Positions 18,607 through 27,400 are shown, counted from the stretch's first letter. The stretch: 64,000 nucleotides of DNA from Flavivirga eckloniae (GCF_002886045.1 NZ_CP025791.1:3611001-3675000), one strand, 5' to 3'. Numbers and translations: made by a program. The notes: generated by a model from the letters alone, not told the origin.

Positions 18607-18767
18607 GAGGACGTCTAAAAAGTGTCATTCAGAACACCCGCCTGCCCGGGAATCTTATAAAAATTAAACACCTGTTTATTAAAGTGTTTAGATTTTTCGA
18701 CTTTAGTTTATGCTGAGCATAGCCGAAGTACTCAAAATGACAATTCAAAAACTTTTTAGACACCCTC
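18607..18767. repeat. Short inverted-repeat element, GAGGGTGTCTAAAAAGT family, copy 1
   Basis: 161 bp between rimM and rpsP. The left end GAGGACGTCTAAAAAGT (18607-18623) is the inverted complement of the right end ACTTTTTAGACACCCTC (18751-18767) with 15 of 17 matches. Inside are CCCGCCTGCCCGGGAAT and TTCGACTTTAGTTTATGC/GCATAGCCGAAG. About 125 bp of it recur in the same orientation, nearly identical, at 62338-62460. A shorter relative is at 45128-45254. It contains no gene and resembles a MITE-like element. Confidence 0.7.
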
Positions 18768-18816
18768 TTGTTCAATAACGTGTTTTGCTTTTTGGAAAAA
18801 TACTGTTTCACAAAAA

Positions 18817-18842
18817 AACTCCGATAAAAATATCGGAGTTTA
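18817..18842 (-). terminator. Rho-independent terminator after rpsP
   Basis: AACTCCGATA, AAAA loop, TATCGGAGTT: a 10-bp perfect stem flanked by A- and T-tracts, 22 bp past the rpsP stop on the minus strand. It would reduce read-through into rimM. Confidence 0.8.
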
Positions 18843-18863
18843 AAAGTATAAAAAAATCTATTT

Positions 18864-19421
18864 TTATTCTTCTTCTTTTGCAGCAGGAGCTTCTTCGGCC
18901 ACAGCCTCAGTTGTTTCCTCAGCAGCCTCTTCTGTAGTTTCGGCAGCTTCTTCAGTAGCTTCCTCTTCCACAACAGGAGTTGCAGCAGCAATACGTGCTT
19001 CGTTAGCAGCTTTTTCTGCTTCTAAAGCCTTTGCTCTAGCTTCAGCTTCAGCCTTTGCTAAATCATCTGTTTTAGCATTAACTTTGTTAGCTTTTTCTTC
19101 TAACCAAGCATTAAACTTTGCTTCTGCTTGTTCTTCAGTTAAAGCTCCTTTTTTAACACCACCTGCAAGGTGATTTTTTAGTAAGGCTCCTTTGTAAGAT
19201 AAAATAGCTTTAGCAGTATCAGTTGGTTGTGCACCATTCTGTAACCACTGTACAGCTCCATCAACATTTAATTCAATAGTTGCTGGGTTCGTGTTAGGAT
19301 TGTAAGCACCTAATTTTTCTAGGTATCTACCATCTCTTTTCGAACGTGAATCTGCTGCTACGATCCAGTAGTAAGGTTTTCCTTTTTTACCGTGTCTTTG
19401 TAATCTAATTTTTACTGGCAT
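18864..19421 (-). CDS. rpsP: 30S ribosomal protein S16 with long acidic C-terminal tail
   Basis: Residues 1-80 are canonical bS16: MPVKIRLQRHGKKGKPYYWIV, AADSRSKRDGRYLEKLGAYNP (each shown in part) and the WLQNGAQPTDTAKAIL motif. The protein continues to 185 aa, about twice the usual length. A Lys/Ala helix is followed by an Ala/Glu/Thr-rich tail from about residue 140 (repeats of EEAAE, TEEA). Such extensions occur in Bacteroidetes S16. The promoter at 19469-19497 and the terminator at 18817-18842 make it a discrete unit. Confidence 0.95.
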   Translation of the reverse strand: MPVKIRLQRHGKKGKPYYWIVAADSRSKRDGRYLEKLGAYNPNTNPATIELNVDGAVQWLQNGAQPTDTAKAILSYKGALLKNHLAGGVKKGALTEEQAEAKFNAWLEEKANKVNAKTDDLAKAEAEARAKALEAEKAANEARIAAATPVVEEEATEEAAETTEEAAEETTEAVAEEAPAAKEEE

Positions 19422-19468
19422 AATAATTAATTATTTGAGGTTCTCGACCTCGGTTATTAATGAGGGCG

Positions 19469-19497
19469 CAAAGATACTATATTTTTTTAATTATCAA
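19469..19497 (-). promoter_or_regulatory. Bacteroidetes-type promoter of rpsP
   Basis: Read on the minus strand: TTG (19497-19495), an 18-nt spacer, then TATCTTTG (19476-19469). This is a perfect match to the TAnnTTTG -7 consensus. It lies 48 bp upstream of the rpsP ATG. Confidence 0.65.
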
Positions 19498-19532
19498 TGC
19501 TTTATTTTGTGTAGAAATTTTGCGAATATATC

Positions 19533-20594
19533 TTAGAATAACAGGCAAACTGGTTCTGGTGAATTTATTGAATGCAAGAAAGATAGTTTCCCAGATTCCT
19601 GGTCTATCTTAAATACACTTATGTTGTTGCTTTTTTTGTTTGCCACTAAAAGGAATTTACCAGTAGGATCCAATGAAAAGTTTCGTGGCCAATCACCATG
19701 AACACTCATGTTTTGAATTCTGTTTAAAGTCCCGTTTTTGCTATTTCGTTTAAAAACTGCAATGGAATTTTCGCCACGGTTAGAACCGTATAAAAAGCGT
19801 TCATCTTTAGATAAATGAATATCGGCACATTTGTTTTTGCCTTTATATGTTTCTTCTAGAGTAGCATCGAAATCTATTTGCTCGAAACCTTTTTTCGTTT
19901 TTTTAATCGATGTAATGGAACCGCCGTACTCGTTAATAACATATAGGTACTCGCTTTTTTTATCTAATAAAAAATGACGAGGTCCTGGATTGCCTTCCAT
20001 TTTAACAATAGAGGGCGATTCAAGTTTATAATCATTATTTTTTAATTTATAATGGTATATAGCATTTCTGCCTAAATCTGCAACAAACAGATCATCATTA
20101 GAAAACTTAGCAGAATGTGCATGTGATGCTTCGTTTTCCGAATTGTGGTTAAAAACTTGAGAAGCCTCACTTAAGCTGCCATCTTTATTAATAGGATAAA
20201 TGGATACAGAACCGCCTACATAATTAGAAACAACAACTTTGTCTCCACTTTTATTTACCGAAATATGGCAAGGCCCTTTTCCGTTACTGCTAACTCGGGT
20301 TAAAAGAGATAGGGAGCCGTCGGTATTAATGTTGTACGAGGATACAAATCCGTTTCCACTTTGATTTACAGAATATAGATGTTTTTTGTCTGGAGAATAA
20401 GCAAGAAACGAAGGGCTATCAATATTTATAGCAAGCTGTTTGTTGGTTAGATCGCCGGTTTCTGTATTGAATTCAAACCGATAAATACCATGGCTGTCAC
20501 CATGGGTATATGTGCCAACGTATAAAGGTATATTCTGAGCTTGAATATTTAGAAAAGTAAAAGCAAAACCAAGAAAAAATAATTTAAGTTTCAT
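19533..20594 (-). CDS. Secreted lactonase-family beta-propeller protein (6-phosphogluconolactonase-like)
   Basis: 353 aa with an N-terminal signal peptide (MKLKLFFLGFAFTFLNIQAQ), so probably periplasmic or exported. The rest is a seven-bladed propeller of the YbhE/lactonase_7 type: YVGTYTHGDSHGIYRF at the start, then repeats such as SPSFLAYSPDKKHLYSVN, GKGPCHISVNKSGDKVVVSN, SHAHSAKFS and GPRHFLLDKKSEYLYVIN. The family includes cytosolic 6-phosphogluconolactonase, but exported members probably act on other lactones. The start at 20594 places the signal peptide at the N-terminus; 20621 is an alternative. It is divergent from dnaE. Confidence 0.8.
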   Translation of the reverse strand: MKLKLFFLGFAFTFLNIQAQNIPLYVGTYTHGDSHGIYRFEFNTETGDLTNKQLAINIDSPSFLAYSPDKKHLYSVNQSGNGFVSSYNINTDGSLSLLTRVSSNGKGPCHISVNKSGDKVVVSNYVGGSVSIYPINKDGSLSEASQVFNHNSENEASHAHSAKFSNDDLFVADLGRNAIYHYKLKNNDYKLESPSIVKMEGNPGPRHFLLDKKSEYLYVINEYGGSITSIKKTKKGFEQIDFDATLEETYKGKNKCADIHLSKDERFLYGSNRGENSIAVFKRNSKNGTLNRIQNMSVHGDWPRNFSLDPTGKFLLVANKKSNNISVFKIDQESGKLSFLHSINSPEPVCLLF

Positions 20595-20794
20595 GTAAAT
20601 GAAAGTTTTAAGTGCTTTCAAAAATAAGGTATTTTAAATCAAGCTCATAACTAACCGTTTGAAATAAATAAGCGCAGAATTTTTTGTTTAAAACTCTTAA
20701 TAACTTCGCTTTAAAGATGTGTGATTTCTATGTATTTTTATAAACTGCGTTTAATAATTCTAAACGACTTAACATCAAATATCTAGCTTAAAGA

Positions 20795-23700
20795 ATGTAC
20801 TTAATTTTCGATACAGAGACTACCGGATTGCCTAAACGTTGGGATGCACCCATTACAGATACTGATAACTGGCCAAGGTGTATTCAAATAGCATGGCAAT
20901 TGCATGATGCCATGGGTAACTGTATCGATCATCAAGATTATTTAGTACAGCCAGAAGGGTTTAATATTCCTTATGATGCCGAGAAAATTCATGGTATTTC
21001 TACCGAGCTGGCTCAAGAACAAGGTATTCCGTTGGCAGAGGTTTTAGAAAAGTTTAATGAGGCATTAGGTAAAACGAAATTCATTGTAGGGCAAAATGTA
21101 AAGTTCGATTTAAACATTATGGGAGCCGAATTTGTTCGGGGTGATGTTGCGAATGCGTTACAAGAATTACCGGTTTTAGATACCTGTACAGAGCATACGG
21201 CAAGTTTGTGTCAGATTCCCGGAGGACGAGGAGGCAAATTTAAACTACCTACGCTTACAGAGCTACACGAGTTTTTATTTAAAGTGCCTTTTGCCGAAGC
21301 GCATAATGCAACAGCCGATGTTGAAGCTACTACACGATGTTTTTTCGAATTGGTTCGTTTGGGGGAGTATACCAAAGAACAACTTGATGTAGAGGTTGAT
21401 TATTTTCAGAGTTTTAATGAGGCGAATCCGAAGGAAATTGAGCTCATTAATTTAAAGCATGTTAACCTTAAACAAGAAAGTGCTAAAATTAGAGAACGTC
21501 TTAAAAGTCTTAACGAAGAGACGATTTCTAATGAAGATATTGAGCAAAATGCTTCCGATTTGGCAGAAGCCAATTTTGTACACCTTCATAATCATTCGCA
21601 ATTTTCCGTATTACAGTCTACCATGAGTGTGGGCGATATTGTGGCAGCAGCAGCATCGCATAATATGTCGGCAGTAGCGCTTACCGATCATGCAAATATG
21701 ATGGGAGCATTCCATTTTATTAATGCAGTTAACAAACAAAACAGTGCCATAAAGGCGACTATTGCAGAAGCAGAAGAAAGAGGCGAGGCTTCAGAAAAAC
21801 AACTAATAAAACCTATTATTGGTTGCGAATTCTTTGTATGTGAAGATCATCAGGATAAATCGAGAAAAGATAACGGCTATCAAATTGTATTAATAGCGAA
21901 AAACAAAAACGGTTATCATAATCTGGCCAAATTATCGTCGCATGCCTTTGTTGATGGGTTTTACTATGTTCCTAGAATAGACAAAAAGCTTATACAGCAA
22001 TATAAAGAAGATGTTATTGTGCTTACAGGGAATTTATATGGCGAGGTGCCTAGTAAAGTCCTAAATATTGGAGAGAAACAGGCCGAGGAAGCATTGTTGT
22101 GGTGGAAAAATGAGTTTGGAGAAGACCTGTATATGGAGCTTATGCGGCATGATCAGGAAGATGAAAACCGGGTTAACACAACTTTAATAGCATTGGCTAA
22201 AAAGCACGATGTAAATTTGGTAGCTACCAATAATACTTACTATCAAAAGAAAGATGATGCTAATGCTCACGATATTTTATTGTGTGTGAAAGATGGGGAA
22301 AAGCAAGCTACGCCTATAGGTAGAGGAAGGGGGTATCGTTACGGATTACCTAATCAGGAATACTATTTTAAGTCTTCCGAAGAAATGAAAAAATTGTTTC
22401 GAGACGTACCTCAAGCCATTTTAAATATTCAACAATTAGTAGATAAAATAGAAGGGTTTCAATTAGCGCGTGACGTCCTGTTGCCGGCCTTCGATATCCC
22501 CGATGAATTTAAGCACGAGGAAGATTTGGTTGATGGAGGAAAACGCGGTGAGAATGCCTATTTAAGACATTTAACTTACGAAGGTGCTAAAAAACGCTAT
22601 GGAGAACCGCTTAGTGAAGAAGTTATTGAACGTGTTGATTTTGAGTTGAGCGTTATAGAAAATACTGGATATCCGGGATATTTCTTAATTGTTGAGGATT
22701 TTATTCGCGAAGCCAGAAATATGGATGTGTCTGTAGGACCTGGGCGTGGATCGGCTGCCGGATCGGTAGCAGCATACTGTTTGTGGATTACCAACATCGA
22801 TCCTATGAAGTACGACTTGCTTTTTGAGCGTTTCTTAAATCCGGATCGTATTAGTATGCCCGATATCGATATTGATTTTGATGATGAGGGGAGAAGCCGG
22901 GTTATGGATTATGTAATCAATAAATACGGTGCAAATCAGGTAGCACAAATTATCACCTATGGTACCATGGCGGCTAAATCATCTATTCGAGATACAGCCC
23001 GTGTATTGGATTTACCTTTGTTTGATGCCGATAGAATTGCCAAGTTGATACCTAACATGTCTAAACTCAATAAAATTTTTGGTTTAGATGAAAAGGCGTT
23101 AGCTGGTAAGTTTAGAGCAGAAGAATTAGAAAAAGTTAATGAGCTTTTAAATATTTCTGAAGGGTCTGGTTTAGAAGCAGAGACCGTTAATACGGCAAGA
23201 GCTCTGGAAGGTTCGGTAAGAAATACTGGAATTCATGCATGTGGGGTGATTATAACGCCAGACGATATTACGAAGTTCGTACCAGTTTCTGTTGCAAAAG
23301 ATTCCGATTTATATGTAACCCAGTTCGATAACTCGGTTGTTGAGGATGCCGGTTTGCTGAAAATGGATTTCCTTGGGTTAAAAACGTTGACCCTAATTAA
23401 GGATACGGTAAAAATTGTTAAGGCAAAACACGATATTCAGCTTGATCCGGAATCTTTTCCTTTAGATGATGAAAAAACGTATGCTTTATTCCAGCGAGGT
23501 GAAACAGTAGGGGTGTTCCAATACGAATCCCCCGGTATGCAAAAACACCTTAGAGATTTAAAGCCAACGGTTTTTGAGGATTTAATTGCCATGAATGCTC
23601 TGTACCGTCCAGGGCCTATGGAATATATTCCAAGTTTTGTTAGGAGAAAGCATGGGGATGAAGATATTGAGTACGATTTACCAGCCATGGAAGAGTACTT

Positions 23701-25180
23701 AAAAGAAACCTATGGTATTACGGTATATCAGGAGCAGGTGATGTTGTTGTCTCAAAAATTAGCTGGATTTACAAAAGGTGAAGCCGATGTATTGCGTAAG
23801 GCGATGGGGAAAAAACAAATTGCGGTACTGGATAAAATGAAACCAAAATTTATTGAGCAAGCTAGTGCCAACGGACATGATGCTAAGGTGTTGGAAAAAG
23901 TCTGGAAAGACTGGGAGGCTTTTGCAAGTTATGCTTTTAATAAATCGCACTCTACTTGTTATGCATGGATAGCCTATCAAACAGCCTATTTAAAAGCGCA
24001 TTATCCAGCCGAATATATGGCAGCCGTATTATCCAACAACATGAACGATATTAAGCAAGTTACCTTCTTTATGGAAGAATGTAAGCGTATGAAGCTAGAT
24101 GTATTAGGGCCAGATATTAATGAATCGTATTATAAGTTTTCTGTAAACCAAGATTATGCGGTGCGTTTTGGTATGGGAGCGATTAAAGGGGTTGGTCATG
24201 GAGCTGTAATGACTATTGTAGACAATAGAAAAGATGGTCCATATAAGTCTATTTTCGATTTAGCCAAACGAATCGATTTAAGGGCGGCAAATAAAAAAGC
24301 TTTTGAGAATTTGGCCTTGGCTGGAGGTTTTGATTGTTTTGGAGATACACACCGTGCACAGTACTTTCATCAAGATGGTGATAGTGGCACTTTTTTAGAA
24401 AAAGCAGTTAAATACGGAAGTAAGCATCAGGAAAATGAGAATTCGGCGCAAGTGAGTTTGTTTGGTGAGGCTAGCGAAGTTCAAATAGAAGAACCTCTGG
24501 TACCGCCATGTGAAGAGTGGGGAACCATGGAAAAGCTGAGTAAAGAGCGTGAAGTTGTGGGTATTTATATTTCCGGACATCCGCTAGATGACTTTAAAAC
24601 AGAAATGAAAACCTTTTGCAATGGTAATATTGCTTTGTTCAACGATTTAGAGCCCTATGTTAACAGAGAGATTGTTTTTGGAGGCGTAGTTACCGATGTG
24701 CAACACCGTGTAAGTAAGCAAGGGAAAGGATGGGGAATGTTTACCATTGAAGATTATACCGATAGTTTTGAGTTTAGGATTTTTGGAGAAGAGTACTTGA
24801 AATTCAGGCACTTTTTAATGAAGAACAATTTTGTGTTTGTAAAAGCTTTTATTCGAGAAGGTTGGGTAAATAAAGACACGGGTAAGAAGAGCGACCCTAG
24901 ATTACAGTTCAATAGTTTTCAATTACTACATGACGTTATGGAAAACTATGCTAAGAAATTGTCTATTCAGCTTAATATTAAAGATTTAAAAGAGGAAGAT
25001 ATCGTTCGATTAAAAGATTTGTTGCAAATGCACCCTGGAAATCAGGTGCTCAATTTTGTGGTGTACGACAACAAAGAACAAATAAAACTACAAATGAACA
25101 GTAGGCGACAAAAAGTTAAAGTGTCTCAAGAATTACTTAGTGAGCTGGAAAGTCAGGATGTATTGTTTAAATTGAACTAA
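20795..25180 (+). CDS. dnaE: DNA polymerase III alpha subunit with fused N-terminal 3'-5' exonuclease
   Basis: 1461 aa, about 300 longer than E. coli DnaE. Residues 1-190 form a DnaQ-type exonuclease with IFDTETTG (ExoI, 4-11), a conserved middle VGQNVKFDLN (ExoII) and HNATADVEAT (ExoIII). A linker is followed by the PHP domain (VHLHNHSQFSVLQ near 263, TDHANMMGA). The polymerase core has the catalytic PDIDIDFDDEGR near 688-699 and GRGSAAGS. Tandem HhH and an OB-fold domain (VVTDVQHRVSKQGKGW) follow. It is the replicative polymerase catalytic subunit. A fused exonuclease would put synthesis and proofreading in one chain and is known in Bacteroidetes. Confidence 0.95.
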   Translation: MYLIFDTETTGLPKRWDAPITDTDNWPRCIQIAWQLHDAMGNCIDHQDYLVQPEGFNIPYDAEKIHGISTELAQEQGIPLAEVLEKFNEALGKTKFIVGQNVKFDLNIMGAEFVRGDVANALQELPVLDTCTEHTASLCQIPGGRGGKFKLPTLTELHEFLFKVPFAEAHNATADVEATTRCFFELVRLGEYTKEQLDVEVDYFQSFNEANPKEIELINLKHVNLKQESAKIRERLKSLNEETISNEDIEQNASDLAEANFVHLHNHSQFSVLQSTMSVGDIVAAAASHNMSAVALTDHANMMGAFHFINAVNKQNSAIKATIAEAEERGEASEKQLIKPIIGCEFFVCEDHQDKSRKDNGYQIVLIAKNKNGYHNLAKLSSHAFVDGFYYVPRIDKKLIQQYKEDVIVLTGNLYGEVPSKVLNIGEKQAEEALLWWKNEFGEDLYMELMRHDQEDENRVNTTLIALAKKHDVNLVATNNTYYQKKDDANAHDILLCVKDGEKQATPIGRGRGYRYGLPNQEYYFKSSEEMKKLFRDVPQAILNIQQLVDKIEGFQLARDVLLPAFDIPDEFKHEEDLVDGGKRGENAYLRHLTYEGAKKRYGEPLSEEVIERVDFELSVIENTGYPGYFLIVEDFIREARNMDVSVGPGRGSAAGSVAAYCLWITNIDPMKYDLLFERFLNPDRISMPDIDIDFDDEGRSRVMDYVINKYGANQVAQIITYGTMAAKSSIRDTARVLDLPLFDADRIAKLIPNMSKLNKIFGLDEKALAGKFRAEELEKVNELLNISEGSGLEAETVNTARALEGSVRNTGIHACGVIITPDDITKFVPVSVAKDSDLYVTQFDNSVVEDAGLLKMDFLGLKTLTLIKDTVKIVKAKHDIQLDPESFPLDDEKTYALFQRGETVGVFQYESPGMQKHLRDLKPTVFEDLIAMNALYRPGPMEYIPSFVRRKHGDEDIEYDLPAMEEYLKETYGITVYQEQVMLLSQKLAGFTKGEADVLRKAMGKKQIAVLDKMKPKFIEQASANGHDAKVLEKVWKDWEAFASYAFNKSHSTCYAWIAYQTAYLKAHYPAEYMAAVLSNNMNDIKQVTFFMEECKRMKLDVLGPDINESYYKFSVNQDYAVRFGMGAIKGVGHGAVMTIVDNRKDGPYKSIFDLAKRIDLRAANKKAFENLALAGGFDCFGDTHRAQYFHQDGDSGTFLEKAVKYGSKHQENENSAQVSLFGEASEVQIEEPLVPPCEEWGTMEKLSKEREVVGIYISGHPLDDFKTEMKTFCNGNIALFNDLEPYVNREIVFGGVVTDVQHRVSKQGKGWGMFTIEDYTDSFEFRIFGEEYLKFRHFLMKNNFVFVKAFIREGWVNKDTGKKSDPRLQFNSFQLLHDVMENYAKKLSIQLNIKDLKEEDIVRLKDLLQMHPGNQVLNFVVYDNKEQIKLQMNSRRQKVKVSQELLSELESQDVLFKLN

Positions 25181-25208
25181 ATCCCTGCGGAAGCAGGGAT
25201 CTCATATT

Positions 25209-25430
25209 ATGAAAAAGATAATATCCTATCACATATTAGCTTTTTTAGTTTTAGAAATAGTTTTTTTCTTTTCTTCCGAGGCGTTATTGAAATTAATAGC
25301 GCCAGAAATTCATAATGTGATTTTGTGGATTTATTTAAATCTCTTTGGATTAGTGATTCTTTTTATAGTAGTCCTTATTTCATTTTTAATCTACAGAAGA
25401 AAATATAAAAAGAACCGTAGCTTGAAATAA
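25209..25430 (+). CDS. Small two-helix membrane protein (hypothetical)
   Basis: 73 aa. Two hydrophobic helices (about 6-30 and 38-63) are separated by a short loop (APEIHN), followed by a basic tail (YRRKYKKNRSLK), which suggests the C-terminus faces the cytosol. It starts 28 bp after dnaE on the same strand. No family recognised. A hairpin formed by ACCGTAGC / GCTACGGT overlaps the end of the gene (about 25413-25445) and may end the dnaE transcript. Confidence 0.6.
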   Translation: MKKIISYHILAFLVLEIVFFFSSEALLKLIAPEIHNVILWIYLNLFGLVILFIVVLISFLIYRRKYKKNRSLK

Positions 25431-25519
25431 ACAGATCGCTACGGTTGTTCCACCCTTACAATGTTGTTTTATTTTCTGTTCTCCAAAAAATCTTTCAAAC
25501 TTTTTGTTATAAATCGATC

Positions 25520-25915
25520 TCATGTAGTTGAACAAATTTCATAGCAATGAAGCTGTGGGGTAAGGCCAATCTGATGAAAATTGATTAAACTTTTACCGTT
25601 AGTTTCTTCAATTTCCCAATGCAATACATGGCCTATCCATTCCTTATTAAAATCAGGTTCGCCATCAACACATTTCCAAACCAATTCATGGTTTGGAGTA
25701 TATTCCATAATTTTAAAAGTCCACCAATAACCAGGGTCAAAATTAATAGTGAATTGACCGTCCGTTTTAAACTCAGAGTTGGTTATGTTTCCCCACCAGG
25801 TGTTGAGTCCTTCATTTAATGCAGAAAACACTTGTTCGGCACTGGCATTTACCTCTAACTCCTTTTTGTAGTTCATGATATCCTGTGTATCTATTTGTTT
25901 CGTGTGATCAGGCAT
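25520..25915 (-). CDS. SRPBCC/AHSA1-type protein, C-terminus cut by an in-frame TGA
   Basis: 131 aa of the START/SRPBCC fold (YKKELEVNASAEQVFSALNEG, WWGN, WKCVDGEPDF, HVLHWEIEE). The product stops at CYEICSTT followed by TGA (25522-25520). Reading through that codon in the same frame continues with DRFITKSLKDFLENRK and TAA at 25471-25469. That is the expected final helix of the family, in which a Trp stands where the TGA is, so a TGG to TGA change is likely. Third gene of an operon with ArsR; its ATG overlaps the ArsR stop by 8 bp. A start at 25876 (MNYKKELEV) is also possible. Confidence 0.75.
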   Translation of the reverse strand: MPDHTKQIDTQDIMNYKKELEVNASAEQVFSALNEGLNTWWGNITNSEFKTDGQFTINFDPGYWWTFKIMEYTPNHELVWKCVDGEPDFNKEWIGHVLHWEIEETNGKSLINFHQIGLTPQLHCYEICSTT

Positions 25916-26237
25916 CTTTTGAATTGTTTAAATAGTGTTCCAGGTCTTGTAATGAGTTATCCCAGAATTGTGAGTAAAATTGAACCCATTTGTTAATTTC
26001 TTTTAATGGTTTTGCATTAGCGTAACAAAAGCGCTCACGTCCATCAGCATTAATATTAACTAAGCCGGCTTCTTCCAGTGTTTTGATGTGTTTAGTAATA
26101 CCTTGTCTGCTAATATCAAACTGACTTGATATTTGTGTAATAGATAAGGCCGAAGTTGCTATGACCAAGGCGTGAAAAATATCACGCCTTGTTGGGTCTG
26201 CAATGGCCTTAAATAGTTTTGTTATCTTATCCTGCAT
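25908..26237 (-). CDS. ArsR/SmtB-family winged-helix regulator
   Basis: 109 aa. Typical features are LFKAIADPTRRDIFHAL at the start, SITQISSQFDISRQGITKHIKTLEEAGLV as helix-turn-helix (shown in part), and a GRERFCYAN wing. It lacks the metal-binding cysteine set of ArsR/SmtB sensors; the single Cys near residue 70 is not in a known metal motif. It belongs to the group encoded together with SRPBCC/AHSA1 proteins. It overlaps both neighbours by 8-11 bp, so the three genes are translationally coupled. Probable autoregulation through the dyads at 26684-26699 and 26726-26741. Confidence 0.88.
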   Translation of the reverse strand: MQDKITKLFKAIADPTRRDIFHALVIATSALSITQISSQFDISRQGITKHIKTLEEAGLVNINADGRERFCYANAKPLKEINKWVQFYSQFWDNSLQDLEHYLNNSKDA

Positions 26238-26658
26238 CGACTAATTCTTTTAAGTATCCGGTTAGTCCTTCTATACAATTATTCCAACCACCATTAAAGC
26301 TCTCAAACATTTTTACAGCTGTTTCGCCTTCGTAATTTGAAATGCCAGAATGTTCCAGATATAATTTGGTGCCTCCTTCAATAGATTCTAATTCCCATGT
26401 TACGGTAGTTTCTGTTTTCATTTCGGCTACTACCCAGGTATAAACCAATTTGTAGGGATTGGATTCTTTAACCTCTCCACTAATTATTGTGCAACCTTTT
26501 TCATTAGGTTCCGCGGTAAACGTGTATTTATAGCCCTTTTCAGCTTTAAAATCGGCTTGAATAAACCAGGCAGATATTTCTTCGGCTTTAGAAATGGCGT
26601 TCCATACTTTGTCTATGGAGTGATTGAATACTCTTTCTTTTTTAATAACATCATTCAT
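26227..26658 (-). CDS. SRPBCC/AHSA1 domain protein
   Basis: 143 aa, full-length member of the Activator-of-Hsp90-homologue-1-like SRPBCC family. Features are FNHSIDKVWNAISKAEEISAWF at the start, a central beta-sheet ending LVYTWVVAEMKTETTVTWEL, then LYLEHSGISNYEG and a long C-terminal helix with GGWNNCIEGLTGYL. This W-x-x-x-I-x-x-L-x-x-Y-L ending is the part lost in the paralogous third gene. The ligand is unknown; proteins of this fold bind hydrophobic molecules. First gene of the operon, just downstream of the operator-like dyads. Confidence 0.85.
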   Translation of the reverse strand: MNDVIKKERVFNHSIDKVWNAISKAEEISAWFIQADFKAEKGYKYTFTAEPNEKGCTIISGEVKESNPYKLVYTWVVAEMKTETTVTWELESIEGGTKLYLEHSGISNYEGETAVKMFESFNGGWNNCIEGLTGYLKELVDAG

Positions 26659-26683
26659 AATTATTCGTTTTTTTGATTAATAT

Positions 26684-26741
26684 GCAACTTAGAGGTTGCT
26701 AAACTAAAACAAATATTTTTAATACGCAACTATTTGGTTGC
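26684..26741 (-). promoter_or_regulatory. Two ArsR operator-like dyads upstream of the SRPBCC-ArsR operon
   Basis: GCAACTTAGAGGTTGC (26684-26699) and GCAACTATTTGGTTGC (26726-26741) share arms GCAAC/GTTGC and a 6-bp centre. The centres are 42 bp apart, four helical turns. They lie 26-83 bp upstream of the first gene of an operon that encodes a winged-helix repressor, the expected place for autoregulatory sites. The rest of the 342-bp spacer up to trxA holds the trxA promoter and no gene. Confidence 0.65.
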
Positions 26742-26927
26742 TTATTTTGGTTTTTTGTTTTAGTTGATTTATGTAAAGTGTTGATAATCTTATGTTTGTA
26801 TTTTAAGAGAGTGTGTTGTTTTTTATAAAGAAGATAAGTCTAAGAGTCTGATTATGCTTGTTTTATATAGGTTTTAAAGCTATAATAACGCGAAACAATA
26901 TTGATATAAGCAAAACAAATTGTTACA

Positions 26928-26961
26928 TTGTAAGCTTTAGGAAATTTTTTGACTAATTTTG
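26928..26961 (+). promoter_or_regulatory. Bacteroidetes-type promoter of trxA
   Basis: TTG (26928-26930), 23 nt, then TAATTTTG (26954-26961), a perfect TAnnTTTG -7 element. The trxA ATG is 39 bp further on. Confidence 0.5.
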
Positions 26962-27000
26962 TGATATTAAAAATAAAATAAGAATTAAAACATAAATATT

Positions 27001-27318
27001 ATGGCATTAGAAATAACAGATGCAACATTTGAGGAAACTGTGTTAAAAAGTGATAAACCGGTAATGGTTGATTTTTGGGCAGCTTGGTGTGGACCTTGTA
27101 GAATGGTTGGACCAATTATAGAAGAAATTAGTGGTGAATACGATGGTAAAGCTGTTGTTGGTAAGGTAGATGTAGATGCAAATCAGGAATTTGCAGCAAA
27201 ATACGGCGTACGTAATATCCCTACTGTTTTGGTTTTTAAAGATGGAGAAGTTGTAAACAGACAAGTTGGTGTTGCACCAAAAAACACATACACAGAAGCG
27301 ATAGATTCGTTATTGTAA
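27001..27318 (+). CDS. trxA: Thioredoxin
   Basis: 105-aa cytosolic dithiol-disulfide reductant. The active site W29-C30-G31-P32-C33 sits in VMVDFWAAWCGPC. Other conserved features are the cis-proline in RNIPTVLVFKDGE and VDVDANQ...KYGV. Full normal length. It is preceded by a good promoter and followed by a terminator whose loop contains a spurious ATG. Confidence 0.97.
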   Translation: MALEITDATFEETVLKSDKPVMVDFWAAWCGPCRMVGPIIEEISGEYDGKAVVGKVDVDANQEFAAKYGVRNIPTVLVFKDGEVVNRQVGVAPKNTYTEAIDSLL

Positions 27319-27339
27319 TAATATAGACTAAAGAAAATT

Positions 27340-27372
27340 AAAAAGGTTTGTCGTAATGGCAAACCTTTTTTT
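27340..27372 (+). terminator. Rho-independent terminator after trxA
   Basis: AAAAAGGTTTG (27340-27350), 9-nt loop, CAAACCTTTTT (27360-27370) with further T residues. The ATG at 27356 lies in the loop, so it is not a credible start for the next gene. Confidence 0.85.
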
Positions 27373-27400
27373 TATTTTAGATGCAAATAAAAAAATAGAT

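Noticed and set aside
18629-18991. Minus-strand open frame overlapping the end of rpsP
   Set aside because: It is a frame shadow of rpsP that continues into a dispersed repeat. The same peptide segment appears in a frame at 62256-62456 only because the repeat is duplicated.
27356-27400. Upstream ATG for the ClpP-family gene (15 more residues)
   Set aside because: The ATG lies in the loop of the trxA terminator and the added residues have no counterpart in ClpP proteins.
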